A DNA stretch of 64,000 nt from Arthrobacter sp. E3 (GCF_017353415.1 NZ_JAFMPX010000015.1:1-64000); one strand, 5' to 3'; counted from the first letter of the stretch, positions 1-9,080 are shown. Made by a program: numbers and translations. The notes: generated by a model not told the origin, from the sequence alone.

Positions 1-457
1 TGTGGTGATGGGTGGTGAGCAAGGCAGTGCTGTGGTGGGCCAAAGCGGCCGCGGTGCGTTCAGGAATACACAGCGTCAGCGCGATGTCGGTGCAAGCGCT
101 ACTGTCGGCGATCCCTGCCTGCCACGGGTCAAGGTTGGTCGCGGCCGCTTCCACGTGGGCTGCTGCGATGACGCGGGCCACCAGGGCGGCTTTACACGCC
201 GCTGTGGCGTCCTCGAGTCGTTTCAGTACCGCCAGCGCGGTCATGGAGGTGTCGTACACGGCACGAGCCACCCCCACCCTGGACGCAGGCTCAGGGCGAG
301 GTGGCGGGAACGGAATGTAGGCGGGCAACCCAGCCAGGACCGGAGTGTCAGGGCCAAAGGGTTCAATGGAAGGAAGCGTCATCGCGGCAAGGAGTCCAGC
401 CACATCTACTGTGGCTGCAAAGCCCCGGTCTCCGGGGAACTCCTCCCGATTACTCAT
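1..457 (-). CDS. DUF222 / HNH endonuclease-type protein, N-terminal part (cut by window edge)
   Basis: Reading the minus strand from the ATG at 457 gives an uninterrupted frame of 152 codons running off the left edge. The visible protein starts MSNREEFPGDRG and contains IALTLCIPERTAAALAHHS, which matches the core of the DUF222 (13E12-repeat) domain found before a C-terminal HNH nuclease in many Arthrobacter and mycobacterial proteins. The HNH motif itself would lie outside the window. These proteins occur in many copies per genome and their role is uncertain. The family call is from recognition of the domain pattern, not from a search. Confidence 0.72.
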   Translation of the reverse strand, partial: MSNREEFPGDRGFAATVDVAGLLAAMTLPSIEPFGPDTPVLAGLPAYIPFPPPRPEPASRVGVARAVYDTSMTALAVLKRLEDATAACKAALVARVIAAAHVEAAATNLDPWQAGIADSSACTDIALTLCIPERTAAALAHHSTALLTTHHH

Positions 458-589
458 ACCCCCATTCTACCCCCACCGTTACACGACTGCAATAACTACA
501 CAAACATATATTCGATATATTCGACAGACTCAATAGCCAGACTCAACTACGCGCCTGGCCGGGCTGCCGTTCCGTGGCACCATTGCAGG

Positions 590-1090
590 ATGGATGCGCA
601 GATTTTTTGGACCATCGTTTGTGGAGTCGCCATCGTGGTCGGCGTCGTCGGCGTCATAGTCCCGGTGTTGCCGGGCAGCATTCTCATTGGCGTGAGCCTG
701 CTTGTCTGGGCCCTGGTGCTGGGCTCTCCGCTGGGATGGATAATATTCGGCATCGCTGCAGTGTTTGTTGCAGCTGGAATGACCTCCAGCGCGGTGTTGA
801 CCGGCAGAGCCATGAAGGCCAGATCCATCCCGGGCAGATCCGTGGTGATCGGCTTGGTGGTGGGCGTTATCGGACTCTTTGTTATTCCAGTAGTGGGGCT
901 TTTACTGGGCTTTGCCGCCGGCCTATTCCTCTCCGAACTTGCCCGGCAAAGAGAGCTGCGCCCGGCTGTTTCCTCATCGCTGGCGGCGCTGAAGGCCACC
1001 GGACTCGGAATCCTCGCGGAGTTTGGGTTTGCATCCTTGGCTGCGGGGACATGGGGCGTGGGTGTGCTCATACACTTCATGAACCGTTAG
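590..1090 (+). CDS. DUF456-family small integral membrane protein
   Basis: A 166-residue protein made almost wholly of hydrophobic segments: about residues 3-40 (two close helices), 45-66, 83-115 and a last helix near 145-163. The glycine-rich N-terminal hairpin (GVVGVIVPVLPGSILIGVSLL) and the overall length fit the DUF456 family of unknown function. The ATG at 590 was chosen because the first helix begins directly after it. The open frame extends far upstream, but that part has no credible protein character. Only a weak AGG precedes the start. Confidence 0.72.
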   Translation: MDAQIFWTIVCGVAIVVGVVGVIVPVLPGSILIGVSLLVWALVLGSPLGWIIFGIAAVFVAAGMTSSAVLTGRAMKARSIPGRSVVIGLVVGVIGLFVIPVVGLLLGFAAGLFLSELARQRELRPAVSSSLAALKATGLGILAEFGFASLAAGTWGVGVLIHFMNR

Positions 1091-1124
1091 CTGGACACCG
1101 CCTGACAGCCACCCCACGCAAAAA

Positions 1125-1595
1125 TTAGGGCATGTTCAGCACGACCTTGATGTTGGCCATGCGTCCACCGCAGCGTTCGGTACCGGACACTCGGGTCCAG
1201 TTCAGTGCCGTGGTTTGGGTTGCCAGTACCTTGCCGTTTTGGTCGTACACCCTGAAGCTGAGGGTCTTGGGCGGTAGGGCGCCAACCGCGAGCATCCATG
1301 GGCCGTCTTTTTGATGAGTGAGCATCCGAGTTCCGCCTGCTGACATCTTGGCGAACGTTGGCGACTGGGGAACGCAGTCGGTGCCGGAACATGCCGTGAC
1401 TGCTGCGGCCGTGGCATTACTGCTCTGGTTCCCGGCCAATGACAGTGACAAGTGGTTGTTCCAGTTCGGCGCAGGGCAGGATCCGCCATCGCGGTCAAGC
1501 ACAATGGCCCCGATGATGAAGGCCATGCAAAAGGCTGCAACAAGGGGTATCAACACGAGTTCAACTCGGCGTCGGGTTGTAGGTGGGGCAGGCAT
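1125..1595 (-). CDS. Membrane-anchored exported protein of unknown function
   Basis: 156 residues. A short basic N-terminus (MPAPPTTRRRVE) precedes one hydrophobic helix at about 13-36, then an exported domain rich in Thr, Ala and Asn with a Cys pair near CSGTDC and another Cys near the C-terminus (GTERCGG). This looks like a signal anchor followed by a small extracytoplasmic domain. I do not recognise the family. The start at 1595 is preferred over longer in-frame options because it places the anchor at the N-terminus. A -10-like TACCAT lies 6 nt before it and no Shine-Dalgarno is visible, so the mRNA may be leaderless. Confidence 0.6.
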   Translation of the reverse strand: MPAPPTTRRRVELVLIPLVAAFCMAFIIGAIVLDRDGGSCPAPNWNNHLSLSLAGNQSSNATAAAVTACSGTDCVPQSPTFAKMSAGGTRMLTHQKDGPWMLAVGALPPKTLSFRVYDQNGKVLATQTTALNWTRVSGTERCGGRMANIKVVLNMP

Positions 1596-1601
1596 GGGCC
1601 C

Positions 1602-1607
1602 ATGGTA
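1602..1607 (-). promoter_or_regulatory. Putative -10 element of a leaderless promoter
   Basis: TACCAT on the minus strand, six bases before the ATG at 1595. A TTGGGA 19 bases further upstream is a weak -35 candidate. See the finding on leaderless starts. Confidence 0.35.
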
Positions 1608-1700
1608 TCCAAGGACTCTGACTGTTTCCCAAGAGGATTCGAACACTGCTCCAAGGTGCATGAAGGGTGTCCGGTGGCAAGTTCGCATTAGGATCTGAAT

Positions 1701-2315
1701 ATGCCCTCCGCCACACCAGAATTTCCCGTCCCAGTGCAACCGGCATACCCTTTCGCGGCCGACGGCGTTCGGCTGCGCCCCATACTTCGCGCCGACGTGC
1801 AGGCCGTCAACGCCTACAGGTCACTGCCCGAGGTGGCCCGCTACCTGCCGCACCCGCCGCAGACCATGGCGGACACCGCGCTGACGGTCGCATCCATGAT
1901 TGCGCAGCAGGATTTCACCACACCCGGCCAGTGGCTGGACTTGGCGGTGGAACACGGCCCCACCCACAAGGCGATCGGCGAGGTGCTGTTGAAGTGGGAT
2001 GCGAAGAATTGGCAGCGTGGCGAAATCGGCTTCGTCTTCAGTCCCGAGGTTCAGGGCCGGGGCGTTGCCTTTGCTGCCTGCGCAGCCGCCCTGGACATTG
2101 CCTTCCATGGCTTCGGCTGGCACAGGGTTGAGGGGATTTGCGATGCCCGAAACGAAAAATCCGCAGCACTCATGACACGCCTGGGTATGCGTTTGGAGGC
2201 AACGTTTGTCGAAGCTGACTGGAGCAAAGGCGAATGGATCACGTTGCAGCACCACGCCATCCTGGAGCGCGAATGGTACGCCTCGACGCTAATCGTGGAA
2301 AGTGAAGGAAACTGA
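1701..2315 (+). CDS. GNAT-family N-acetyltransferase (RimJ/RimL-like)
   Basis: 204 residues. After a Pro-rich leader the GNAT fold begins at GVRLRPILRADVQAVNAYRS (about 22-41), typical of the RimJ/RimL Acetyltransf_3 branch. The acetyl-CoA loop region is FSPEVQGRGVAFAACAAAL (about 113-131), followed by the usual RVEGICDARNEKSAALMTRLGM strand-helix. The substrate cannot be read from sequence; relatives acetylate protein N-termini, antibiotics or small amines. AGGA lies 8 bases before the ATG. Its TGA overlaps the ATG of the thioesterase gene by one base (TGATG), so the two are probably translated together. Confidence 0.85.
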   Translation: MPSATPEFPVPVQPAYPFAADGVRLRPILRADVQAVNAYRSLPEVARYLPHPPQTMADTALTVASMIAQQDFTTPGQWLDLAVEHGPTHKAIGEVLLKWDAKNWQRGEIGFVFSPEVQGRGVAFAACAAALDIAFHGFGWHRVEGICDARNEKSAALMTRLGMRLEATFVEADWSKGEWITLQHHAILEREWYASTLIVESEGN

Positions 2316-2806
2316 TGGCTGTTCAGCAGGAAAAGTACGACGGCGTCCAGCGCCTTGCGCTGCAGGTCCCCATGCGTTGGGGAGACATGGATGCCTATGG
2401 GCACATCAACAACGTGGAGGTGCTACGGATCCTTGAGGAGGCTCGTGTCTACGCTTTTGGCCCGCCCGCCGGTACCGGGCTGCCCGGCATTGCTGCTGCG
2501 CACCCCATCTTTTCTGAACTGGACGCGGATGTGCAGGCGCTGGTGGTGGAACACCGGGACCGCTACCTGGCGGCCTTGAACTACCGCAATGTCGCCGCAG
2601 AAGTGAAAGTGTGGATCAGCGCCGTAAAAGGGGCCAGCTTTACCGTGGCATACGCCATTTTTGATCCTGTGACAGCAGAAAAATGCGTTATTGCTGAAAC
2701 CGTGCTGGCGTTCTTCCACGAACCAAGCGGCACTTTGGTCCGCTTGAGCCCGCAGAAGAAGGCGCTGCTGGAACCACTGCGCGGGCCAGCCAACTTCCGC
2801 GCCTGA
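2315..2806 (+). CDS. Acyl-CoA thioesterase, hotdog fold (4HBT / YbgC-FadM type)
   Basis: 163 residues. The motif WGDMDAYGHINNVEVLRILEEARV (about 16-39) is the signature of 4-hydroxybenzoyl-CoA-type thioesterases; the Asp in DMDAYGH is the expected catalytic residue and HINN follows as usual. Such enzymes hydrolyse acyl-CoA thioesters in the cytoplasm. Length matches the family. Translation is coupled to the upstream acetyltransferase by a TGATG overlap. The chain length of the substrate is not predictable. Confidence 0.85.
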   Translation: MAVQQEKYDGVQRLALQVPMRWGDMDAYGHINNVEVLRILEEARVYAFGPPAGTGLPGIAAAHPIFSELDADVQALVVEHRDRYLAALNYRNVAAEVKVWISAVKGASFTVAYAIFDPVTAEKCVIAETVLAFFHEPSGTLVRLSPQKKALLEPLRGPANFRA

Positions 2807-2843
2807 GCCACGCCGGCCGGTCCGCTACGCCAGCCGTGCCCAG

Positions 2844-3317
2844 CTATTCCCGAGGGCCCACGAGGATTCCATCCTCGTCTGCATGAATCATTTCGCCGGG
2901 ATGGATGCTCACGTCACCGAGTTGCACGGGAACATCAACGTCTCCGGTGCCCTCCTTGAAGCTCTTTGCAGGGTTGGTGCCCAGTGCCTTCACTCCTAGT
3001 GGCATCTGCGCCATGGCCACACTGTCGCGGATGGCGCCGTTGATGATCACGCCGGCCCAGTTGTTGTCCACGGCCAGCTGGGCGATCATGTCGCCCATGA
3101 GGGCGTTCCCCATCCAGCCTCCGCCGTCAATCACCAAAATGGCGCCTTCGCCCGCGGTGGACAGGAGGGATTTCACCAACAGGTTGTCCGCATGGCACTT
3201 CACGGTTCGGGCGGGCCCGCTAAAGCAGGTGACGGCGCCAAAGTTGCGAAACTGTAGGGACACGGAGGCCAGTTTCAGCCCGTGCTCGTCGTAGAAGTCT
3301 GCTGTGGAGATGGTCAT
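2844..3317 (-). CDS. RraA-like protein (4-hydroxy-4-methyl-2-oxoglutarate aldolase / oxaloacetate decarboxylase family)
   Basis: 157 residues, the usual length of RraA. Starts MTISTADFYDEHG and carries the family core GGWMGNALMGDMIAQLA, then GVIINGAIRDS, whose Arg-Asp pair binds the metal and substrate in the HMG/CHA aldolases of this fold. In enterobacteria RraA inhibits RNase E, but actinobacterial members are more likely metal-dependent aldolases or decarboxylases. The ATG at 3317 was chosen because residues upstream of it in the open frame do not match the family. It is divergent from the FAD/Fe-S dehydrogenase across 258 bases. Confidence 0.85.
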   Translation of the reverse strand: MTISTADFYDEHGLKLASVSLQFRNFGAVTCFSGPARTVKCHADNLLVKSLLSTAGEGAILVIDGGGWMGNALMGDMIAQLAVDNNWAGVIINGAIRDSVAMAQMPLGVKALGTNPAKSFKEGTGDVDVPVQLGDVSIHPGEMIHADEDGILVGPRE

Positions 3318-3474
3318 GGGGCTCCCAACGCTGTTGATAGTGGTGGCCCCAGCATAGGACAAGGAACGCGCCGAGTGAGGGCAGCGCGGGGACTGTGCAG
3401 GCAAGGTGCGGCGCTTTACCCCAAGCTGCATTGTGCCGGGTGCCTTGCTTTGCACCAAAACGCCCATAAGACTT

Positions 3475-3499
3475 GTCATGAACGCGGTTCCTACATGAC
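3475..3499. promoter_or_regulatory. Inverted repeat, possible operator between rraA-like gene and FAD/Fe-S dehydrogenase
   Basis: GTCATG, 13 bases, CATGAC: a perfect 6-bp dyad in the 258-base gap between two divergent genes, 158 bases from the minus-strand ATG and 77 bases from the plus-strand ATG. Size and symmetry fit a dimeric repressor, but no regulator gene is adjacent. Chance occurrence is possible. Confidence 0.3.
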
Positions 3500-3575
3500 G
3501 GTAGCTGTATGGCGACGGATGCCATGAGACAAAAGGACTGCTGCGCAAAACGGAATGCTGAGCAAAGGGGCCACC

Positions 3576-6467
3576 ATGTCAGGGCAGGGACGCCAAACGA
3601 CGGGCGGCAAGAACCCGCGGAGCAGCGAGAAAGTGCTGGACGGGCAATCACTGGCGGCTGTTACGGCTGCCATGGCCAGCCCCGCACAAACCCTCACCCG
3701 TGCCCTTGACCGTCACGCCAACGCCCACGACGCCTCCCACTTCCTCCTCATTCCCCAAGCAGTGGCGGTCCCCTCCAGCGCCGCCGAAGTTGCCAAGCTC
3801 ATGCGTGTCAGTTCCGAGCGCGGACTACCGCTGACCCTGCGTTCCGGTGGTACCAGCCTCAGCGGCCAGGCCGTCAGCGGCGGCCTGCTGGCGGACGTGC
3901 GCAAGAACTTCCGTTCGATGGAAGTGCTCGATGGCGGTACCCGTGTCCGAGTTCAACCTGGCGTCACGGTGCGGGCAGTGAACGCGCGGCTGCTGCGGTA
4001 CGGGCGAAAGTTTGGGCCCGACCCTGCCAGCGAAGTGGCCTGCACCATTGGCGGCGTGGTGGCCAACAACTCCTCCGGCATGGCCTGCGGCATCACCGAC
4101 AACGCCTACCGGACGCTGGAGTCGCTGACACTTGTCCTGCCCAGCGGCACCGTCTTGGACACCGGCGCCCCCGACGCCTCCACCCGTCTCCGCTCGCTGG
4201 AACCCGAACTTTTCCTGGGGCTGGCCAAGCTCGCGGAAAGGGTGCGCCGCAATCCAGCTTCGCGTGCCGTGATCGAGCATCAGTTCTCCATGAAGAACAC
4301 CATGGGCTACGGGCTGAACTCACTGCTGGACTTCGATGACCCGGTGGACATCCTCGCCCACCTGATCGTGGGAAGCGAAGGCACACTGGGGTTCGTGGCC
4401 GAGGCTGTCTTTGCGACCATCCCGCGACTGGCCCACGCCACGGCCGGGCTGCTGGTGTTCAAGGACCTGCACGCAGCCAACACGGCGCTGCCGGCCCTGG
4501 TGGAAAGCGGCGCCGCCACGGTGGAACTGCTGGACGCGCTGTCACTGAAGGTGGGGCAGGGGCTGAGCCAGGTGCCCGGCGTCGTGCGTGATCTGAAAGT
4601 GCGCAACCATGCGGCCCTGCTCGTGGAATACCAAACGGGCAACCAGGAGGAGCTGGCCGGGCTCAACGCCGACGCCGTGGTGCTCGCCGGCACGCTGGGC
4701 CTGGACGGGCCTGCGGAATTCAGCTCCGACGCCGCCATCCGTGCCGAGCTGTGGCACCTGCGCAAGGGACTGTACACGGCCGTGGCCGGTGCCCGCCCCG
4801 CTGGAACCACCGCACTGTTGGAGGACGTCGTGGTCCCGGTCCCGGCGCTGGCGCGCACCTGCCTGGAGCTGAGTGCCCTATTTGAGAAGTACGGCTACGA
4901 AAATTCCGTCACGTTTGGACACGCCAAGGACGGCAATATCCACTTCATGCTCACCGACCAGTTCGCCAGCCCTGAGGAGCTGAACCGCTACGCCGCCTTC
5001 ACCGAGGACATGGTGGACGTGGTGCTCGGCGAGGGTGGATCGCTCAAGGCCGAACACGGCACCGGACGCGTCATGGCGCCGTTTGTCCGGCGCCAATACG
5101 GGGATGAACTCTACGAGGTGATGCGCACCATCAAGAACCTGTGCGACACGGCGGGCATGCTGAACCCAGGGGTATTGCTCGAGGACGATCCTCTAGCGCA
5201 CCTAAACCATATAAAGACGGCGCCACCGCAAGTCGATGCGGAGGTGGACCGCTGTGTCTCCTGCGGCTACTGCGAACCGGTATGCCCGAGCAAAAACCTG
5301 ACACTGACCCCGCGCCAGCGCATTGTCACCCTGCGCGACATGGCCACGGCCCGGCTCACCGGGGATACGGCGCTCGCGGACGAGATGGCCGCCGACTACG
5401 ACTACGCCGGTATCGACACGTGCGCCGTGGACGGCATGTGCCAAACCGCCTGCCCCGTGGACATCAACACCGGCACGCTGGTGCGGCACCTGCGCACCGA
5501 GGCGGCCGGTGCTGTGGAAAGCGCCCTGTGGGACTCGGCCGCCAAGCATTGGGCCACGGTCACCAAGGGGGCTGGGCTGGCCCTGGACGTTGCCGCGAAA
5601 GTGCCGTTCGGCGTCGTGCTTCCGGCAAACAATGCGGCCCGGAAGGTGATGGGCCACGATTCGCTGCCACTGTATTCAGCCGAGCTTCCCGCCGGAGGGA
5701 GGGCACGACGCCGTCCGGCGCCTACCGGGGAACCGGCGGCCGTGTATTTCCCTGCCTGTGTGAACGTGATGTTTGGGCCGGCTGAGGCGTGCGCGGCCGG
5801 GGTACAGGCGAGCTTTGAGCAGCTGTGCGCGAAAGTGGGGGTGGAATTGCTGGTGCCGGAAGGCATTGAGAGTGCTTGTTGCGGGACGCCGTGGTCGTCC
5901 AAGGGGATGGCCGCCGGGTTGGCGCAGATGCATGCGCGGACGTTGACGATGCTGCGGGAGGCCACGCGGGACGGTGAGCTGGAGATTATTTGCGATGCCT
6001 CAAGCTGCACCGAGGGCCTGCTGCACACCATCGAAAGCGAAAATTTGACGCCCGGGCAAAGGCCGTTGCGGGTCGTTGACGCGGTGCAATTCACGGCGGA
6101 CCGCCTACTGCCGATGCTGGACGGTGCGTGGGTGCGGTTGGACTCGCTGGCCTTGCACCCCACGTGCTCGTCGGTGCGGATGGGACTCAACCCGGCGCTG
6201 GAGCAAGTTGCCTCGGCCGTGGCGGAGACCGTGCTGGTGTCGGAGAACTGGGGCTGCTGCGGCTTTGCGGGGGACCGGGGCATGCTGCATCCGGAACTGA
6301 CGGCGTCGGCTACGGAAGTTCAAGCGCGTGACGTGGTCGCGATGGATGTGTCGGCGCATGCGTCCTGCAACAGGACGTGTGAACTGGGCATGAGCCGGGC
6401 AACGGGAGCGAATTACAAGCATGTGCTGGAGATCCTGGCCGTGGCAGTTGCCGCGGGTAACGCGTAA
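3576..6467 (+). CDS. FAD-binding and Fe-S-binding oxidoreductase (D-lactate dehydrogenase-like)
   Basis: 963 residues. N-terminal FAD_binding_4 domain with the flavin loop LRSGGTSLSGQAVSGG and GGVVANNSSGMACG, then the FAD-oxidase C-terminal domain (GSEGTLGFVAEA, FGHAKDGNIHF, EHGTGR). About residue 559 a ferredoxin-like pair of 4Fe-4S motifs begins (CVSCGYCEPVCP and CAVDGMCQTACP). The last third holds two cysteine-rich CCG modules (SACCGTPWSSKG, NWGCCGFAGDRG), as in GlpC and glycolate oxidase GlcF. Such fusions oxidise D-lactate or related 2-hydroxyacids and pass electrons to the quinone pool through membrane association. The ATG at 3576 is preferred to the one at 3555 because AAAGGGG lies just before it. 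The exact 2-hydroxyacid is unproven. Confidence 0.87.
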   Translation: MSGQGRQTTGGKNPRSSEKVLDGQSLAAVTAAMASPAQTLTRALDRHANAHDASHFLLIPQAVAVPSSAAEVAKLMRVSSERGLPLTLRSGGTSLSGQAVSGGLLADVRKNFRSMEVLDGGTRVRVQPGVTVRAVNARLLRYGRKFGPDPASEVACTIGGVVANNSSGMACGITDNAYRTLESLTLVLPSGTVLDTGAPDASTRLRSLEPELFLGLAKLAERVRRNPASRAVIEHQFSMKNTMGYGLNSLLDFDDPVDILAHLIVGSEGTLGFVAEAVFATIPRLAHATAGLLVFKDLHAANTALPALVESGAATVELLDALSLKVGQGLSQVPGVVRDLKVRNHAALLVEYQTGNQEELAGLNADAVVLAGTLGLDGPAEFSSDAAIRAELWHLRKGLYTAVAGARPAGTTALLEDVVVPVPALARTCLELSALFEKYGYENSVTFGHAKDGNIHFMLTDQFASPEELNRYAAFTEDMVDVVLGEGGSLKAEHGTGRVMAPFVRRQYGDELYEVMRTIKNLCDTAGMLNPGVLLEDDPLAHLNHIKTAPPQVDAEVDRCVSCGYCEPVCPSKNLTLTPRQRIVTLRDMATARLTGDTALADEMAADYDYAGIDTCAVDGMCQTACPVDINTGTLVRHLRTEAAGAVESALWDSAAKHWATVTKGAGLALDVAAKVPFGVVLPANNAARKVMGHDSLPLYSAELPAGGRARRRPAPTGEPAAVYFPACVNVMFGPAEACAAGVQASFEQLCAKVGVELLVPEGIESACCGTPWSSKGMAAGLAQMHARTLTMLREATRDGELEIICDASSCTEGLLHTIESENLTPGQRPLRVVDAVQFTADRLLPMLDGAWVRLDSLALHPTCSSVRMGLNPALEQVASAVAETVLVSENWGCCGFAGDRGMLHPELTASATEVQARDVVAMDVSAHASCNRTCELGMSRATGANYKHVLEILAVAVAAGNA

Positions 6468-6535
6468 TAGGTGGGTAAGTTCGCCCACGTTCCCGCCTAA
6501 ATGTGTGCTTTTGTGACTAAAGTAGGGACAACAAT

Positions 6536-6562
6536 GACACCGGGTTGGAAAATGCCGGTGTC
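6536..6562 (+). other. Hairpin in the leader of the universal stress protein gene
   Basis: GACACCGG and CCGGTGTC form a perfect 8-bp stem around an 11-base loop, 25 bases before the ATG at 6588. There is no U tract after it, so it is more likely an mRNA leader structure than a terminator. Function unknown. Confidence 0.4.
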
Positions 6563-6587
6563 TTAGCCGAAGAAAAGGATGAAACAA

Positions 6588-7013
6588 ATGGCTGGAATCA
6601 TCATTGTTGGCGTTGACGGCAACTCAACCTCCATGAAGGCTGCCAAGGTTGCAGCGGACTTGGCCAAGGCTTTGGGGTACACCTTGCGTGTTGTGACCGC
6701 CTTTGGCGAGGACAAGACGGAGAAGGTCACCATTGGCAATGACGAATGGTTCCTGTCCACCGCCGACGAAGCTGAGCGGGTTGCACAGCGCGTTGCAGAG
6801 GAACTGAAGATCAGCGGCGTCAAGACCGAATACTCCTCAGCGCTGGGCAAGCCTGCCGAGGTGCTGATTGAAGAGGCCACCAAGCGCAAGGCAAAGATGA
6901 TTGTTGTGGGCAACGTCCGCATGCAGGGCCTGAGTCGCGTCCTTGGCTCGGTTGCCAATGCCGTTTCACACAACGCCCCGTGCGACGTGTACATCGTGAA
7001 GACCGACGGCTAA
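6588..7013 (+). CDS. Universal stress protein, UspA family
   Basis: 141 residues from MAGIIIVGVDGN. The N-terminal strand with VGVDGN and the C-terminal VVGNVRMQG...GSVANAVSHNAPCDVYIVK reproduce the single-domain UspA fold with its nucleotide-binding glycine loop. Members of this type bind ATP or cAMP and support survival under stress. The second ATG (6588) is preferred to 6579 because AAGG then sits at a normal distance. A leader hairpin precedes it and a strong terminator follows, so it is a single-gene transcript. Confidence 0.88.
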   Translation: MAGIIIVGVDGNSTSMKAAKVAADLAKALGYTLRVVTAFGEDKTEKVTIGNDEWFLSTADEAERVAQRVAEELKISGVKTEYSSALGKPAEVLIEEATKRKAKMIVVGNVRMQGLSRVLGSVANAVSHNAPCDVYIVKTDG

Positions 7014-7036
7014 GTCACCCGGTTTGTGACACCAAC

Positions 7037-7071
7037 AGAACCCCCGCAGCACCTGGCGCTGCGGGGGTTCT
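7037..7071. terminator. Bidirectional stem-loop terminator
   Basis: AGAACCCCCGCAGC and GCTGCGGGGGTTCT pair perfectly over 14 bp with a 7-base loop. It lies between the convergent universal stress protein and acyl-CoA dehydrogenase genes and can serve both strands. Confidence 0.85.
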
Positions 7072-7097
7072 GCACGTCCTGACGTCATTGGTAGCGG

Positions 7098-9080
7098 TTA
7101 GCGGTATTTGCGGTGCAGGTTCTCATGGGTGGACGGGCCGGGGGCAGCGTCGGAGATCCAGGGCCCCGTCCCCTCGGAGGGGTCCAGCACGCCCTCTTCA
7201 AGCCACACGAAGTCCCCGGCCAGCAGTTCCTCGCTGAGGGACTTGTCGGAATCGTCCGTGTTGTGCCAGAGCTCGTTGAACAACGTTTCCACCCGGAGCC
7301 GTGACTGGTACGCGAAGGCGTCGGCAAGTTTCTGTGCCGCCCGGCCCTGGTTGGGGTCCTTGAGCCGGAGCATTTCGGCCCGGGAACAGCAGGCGGAAAT
7401 GGCAAAGAGCTCGGCACCGATGTCAACGATGCGGCCCAGGAAGGCTTGTTTGTACTCGAGCTTTCCCTGCCACCGTCCCATGGCATAAAACGTTTGCCGC
7501 GCCAGCTTGCGCGATTCGCGCTCCACAAAGCGCAGGTGCTTGGCCAGCGGCCCAAAGTCGTTGTAGGAACGCGGGTCCATGCCCTTGCCTACCGCCAGCT
7601 TCGGCAGCCACTTCGCGTAGAATCCGCTGGCACCCACGGCCGCCTTGCCCTTTTCAGCCAGCGTTGCCGTGGTGGACGCCAGATCGCCGGCCGCAGCCAA
7701 GTGTGCGTCCACTGCCTCACGGGCAATGAGCAGGTGCATGATTTCGGTTGAGCCTTCGAAGATCCTGTTGATGCGCAGATCCCGCAGGAGTTGTTCGGCG
7801 GGAACTGCGCGCTCGCCGCGGGCGGCCAGCGAAGCCGCGCTCTCGTAGCCGCGTCCGCCACGGATCTGGACTAGTTCATCTGCGCACTTGTAGGAGAACT
7901 CGGAAGACCACAGCTTCGCGAGGGCCGCTTCGATGCGCACATCCTTCATGCCGGCGTCTGCCAGGGCTGCAGAGAGCTCAAAAACAGCCTCCAATGCGAA
8001 GGTTGTGGCAGCCATGAAGGCCAGTTTCTTGCCCACTGCCTCATGCTGACCCACCGGCAGTCCCCACTGGGTACGTGCGTTGGACCACTCCCGGGCGATC
8101 TTCAAGGACCACTTGCCCGCCCCTGCTGCCATGGCCGGGATGGACAGCCGCCCCGTGTTCAACGTGGTCAGGGCGATCTTCAAACCCTGGCCCTCCCGTC
8201 CCAAACGGTTTTCTGCCGGGACGCGGACCTGATGGAAGCGTGTCACCCCATTTTCAATGCCGCGCAGGCCCATGAACTCGTTGCGGTTTTCAACCGTGAT
8301 GCCGGGGGAGTCCGCTTCCACCACGAATGCGGTGATACCGCCGGTTTTCCGTCCCGCCGCGTCCAAACCACGGGATGGCACCAACGCCATGACCACCACC
8401 AGTTCGGCAATGACGCCGTTGGTGGTCCACAATTTCACGCCGTCCAAAACGTACTCCGAGCCATCTTCAGACGGAACAGCCTGGCAACCCATCCGCGCGG
8501 GGTCCGAGCCCACATCCGGTTCCGTCAGCAAAAAAGCCGTGACAGCTCCGGCCGCACACCGCGGCAGGTATTTCTGTTTTTGTTCAGCTGTGCCAAAAAC
8601 CTTCACCGGTTCCGGCACGCCAATGGACTGGTGGGCAGAGGCCAAGGCGCCAAAGGCGGGATGCACGCTGCCAAGAATGGACAAGGCCCGCCCGTAATAA
8701 GTCAGGTTCAGTCCAAGCCCGCCGTATTCGACAGGAATTTTCATGCCGAATACGCCCAACTCAGCCAGACCTGCCAGATATTCGTCAGGAATCTTCGCTT
8801 CCCGTTCGACTCGGGCGCCGTCCAGGGTTTTGGCGTAGGCCTCAACCTTCTCAAGGAAGGCATCGCCAATTTCGGTGTCCTCGGGCGAGGACTGCGGATG
8901 TGGATGAATCAGATCCACGTCAAAATCACCCAGATACAGGCCCTTGGCGAAACTTGGCCGCTCCCACGCAGACTCCCGTGCCGCCTCCGCGGCGTTTCTG
9001 GCATCCGCAGCCGTGACTTTTTTGTCAGTGGGATCTTTTGCGGTGGCATTGGTGCTTTCGACAGCTGCGTCATGGCTCAT
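7098..9080 (-). CDS. Acyl-CoA dehydrogenase with C-terminal extension
   Basis: 660 residues, longer than the usual 380-400 of simple acyl-CoA dehydrogenases and similar to the VLCAD/ACAD9 layout with an added helical domain after about 480. Signatures include FLLTEPDVGSDPARM (flavin/substrate loop), QIRGGRGYES and RINRIFEGSTEIMHLLIAREA, whose Glu in FEG is the candidate catalytic base. It should catalyse the first alpha,beta-dehydrogenation of fatty acyl-CoA and hand electrons to ETF. Ends with a charged tail including WLEEGVLDPSEGTGP. GAGGAAG precedes the ATG. It probably forms its own transcript ending at the shared terminator. Confidence 0.9.
   Translation of the reverse strand: MSHDAAVESTNATAKDPTDKKVTAADARNAAEAARESAWERPSFAKGLYLGDFDVDLIHPHPQSSPEDTEIGDAFLEKVEAYAKTLDGARVEREAKIPDEYLAGLAELGVFGMKIPVEYGGLGLNLTYYGRALSILGSVHPAFGALASAHQSIGVPEPVKVFGTAEQKQKYLPRCAAGAVTAFLLTEPDVGSDPARMGCQAVPSEDGSEYVLDGVKLWTTNGVIAELVVVMALVPSRGLDAAGRKTGGITAFVVEADSPGITVENRNEFMGLRGIENGVTRFHQVRVPAENRLGREGQGLKIALTTLNTGRLSIPAMAAGAGKWSLKIAREWSNARTQWGLPVGQHEAVGKKLAFMAATTFALEAVFELSAALADAGMKDVRIEAALAKLWSSEFSYKCADELVQIRGGRGYESAASLAARGERAVPAEQLLRDLRINRIFEGSTEIMHLLIAREAVDAHLAAAGDLASTTATLAEKGKAAVGASGFYAKWLPKLAVGKGMDPRSYNDFGPLAKHLRFVERESRKLARQTFYAMGRWQGKLEYKQAFLGRIVDIGAELFAISACCSRAEMLRLKDPNQGRAAQKLADAFAYQSRLRVETLFNELWHNTDDSDKSLSEELLAGDFVWLEEGVLDPSEGTGPWISDAAPGPSTHENLHRKYR

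Noticed and set aside
2-589. Plus-strand frame reading into the DUF456 gene from position 2
   Set aside because: The minus strand of 1-457 codes for a clear DUF222 protein; the upstream plus frame is its shadow.
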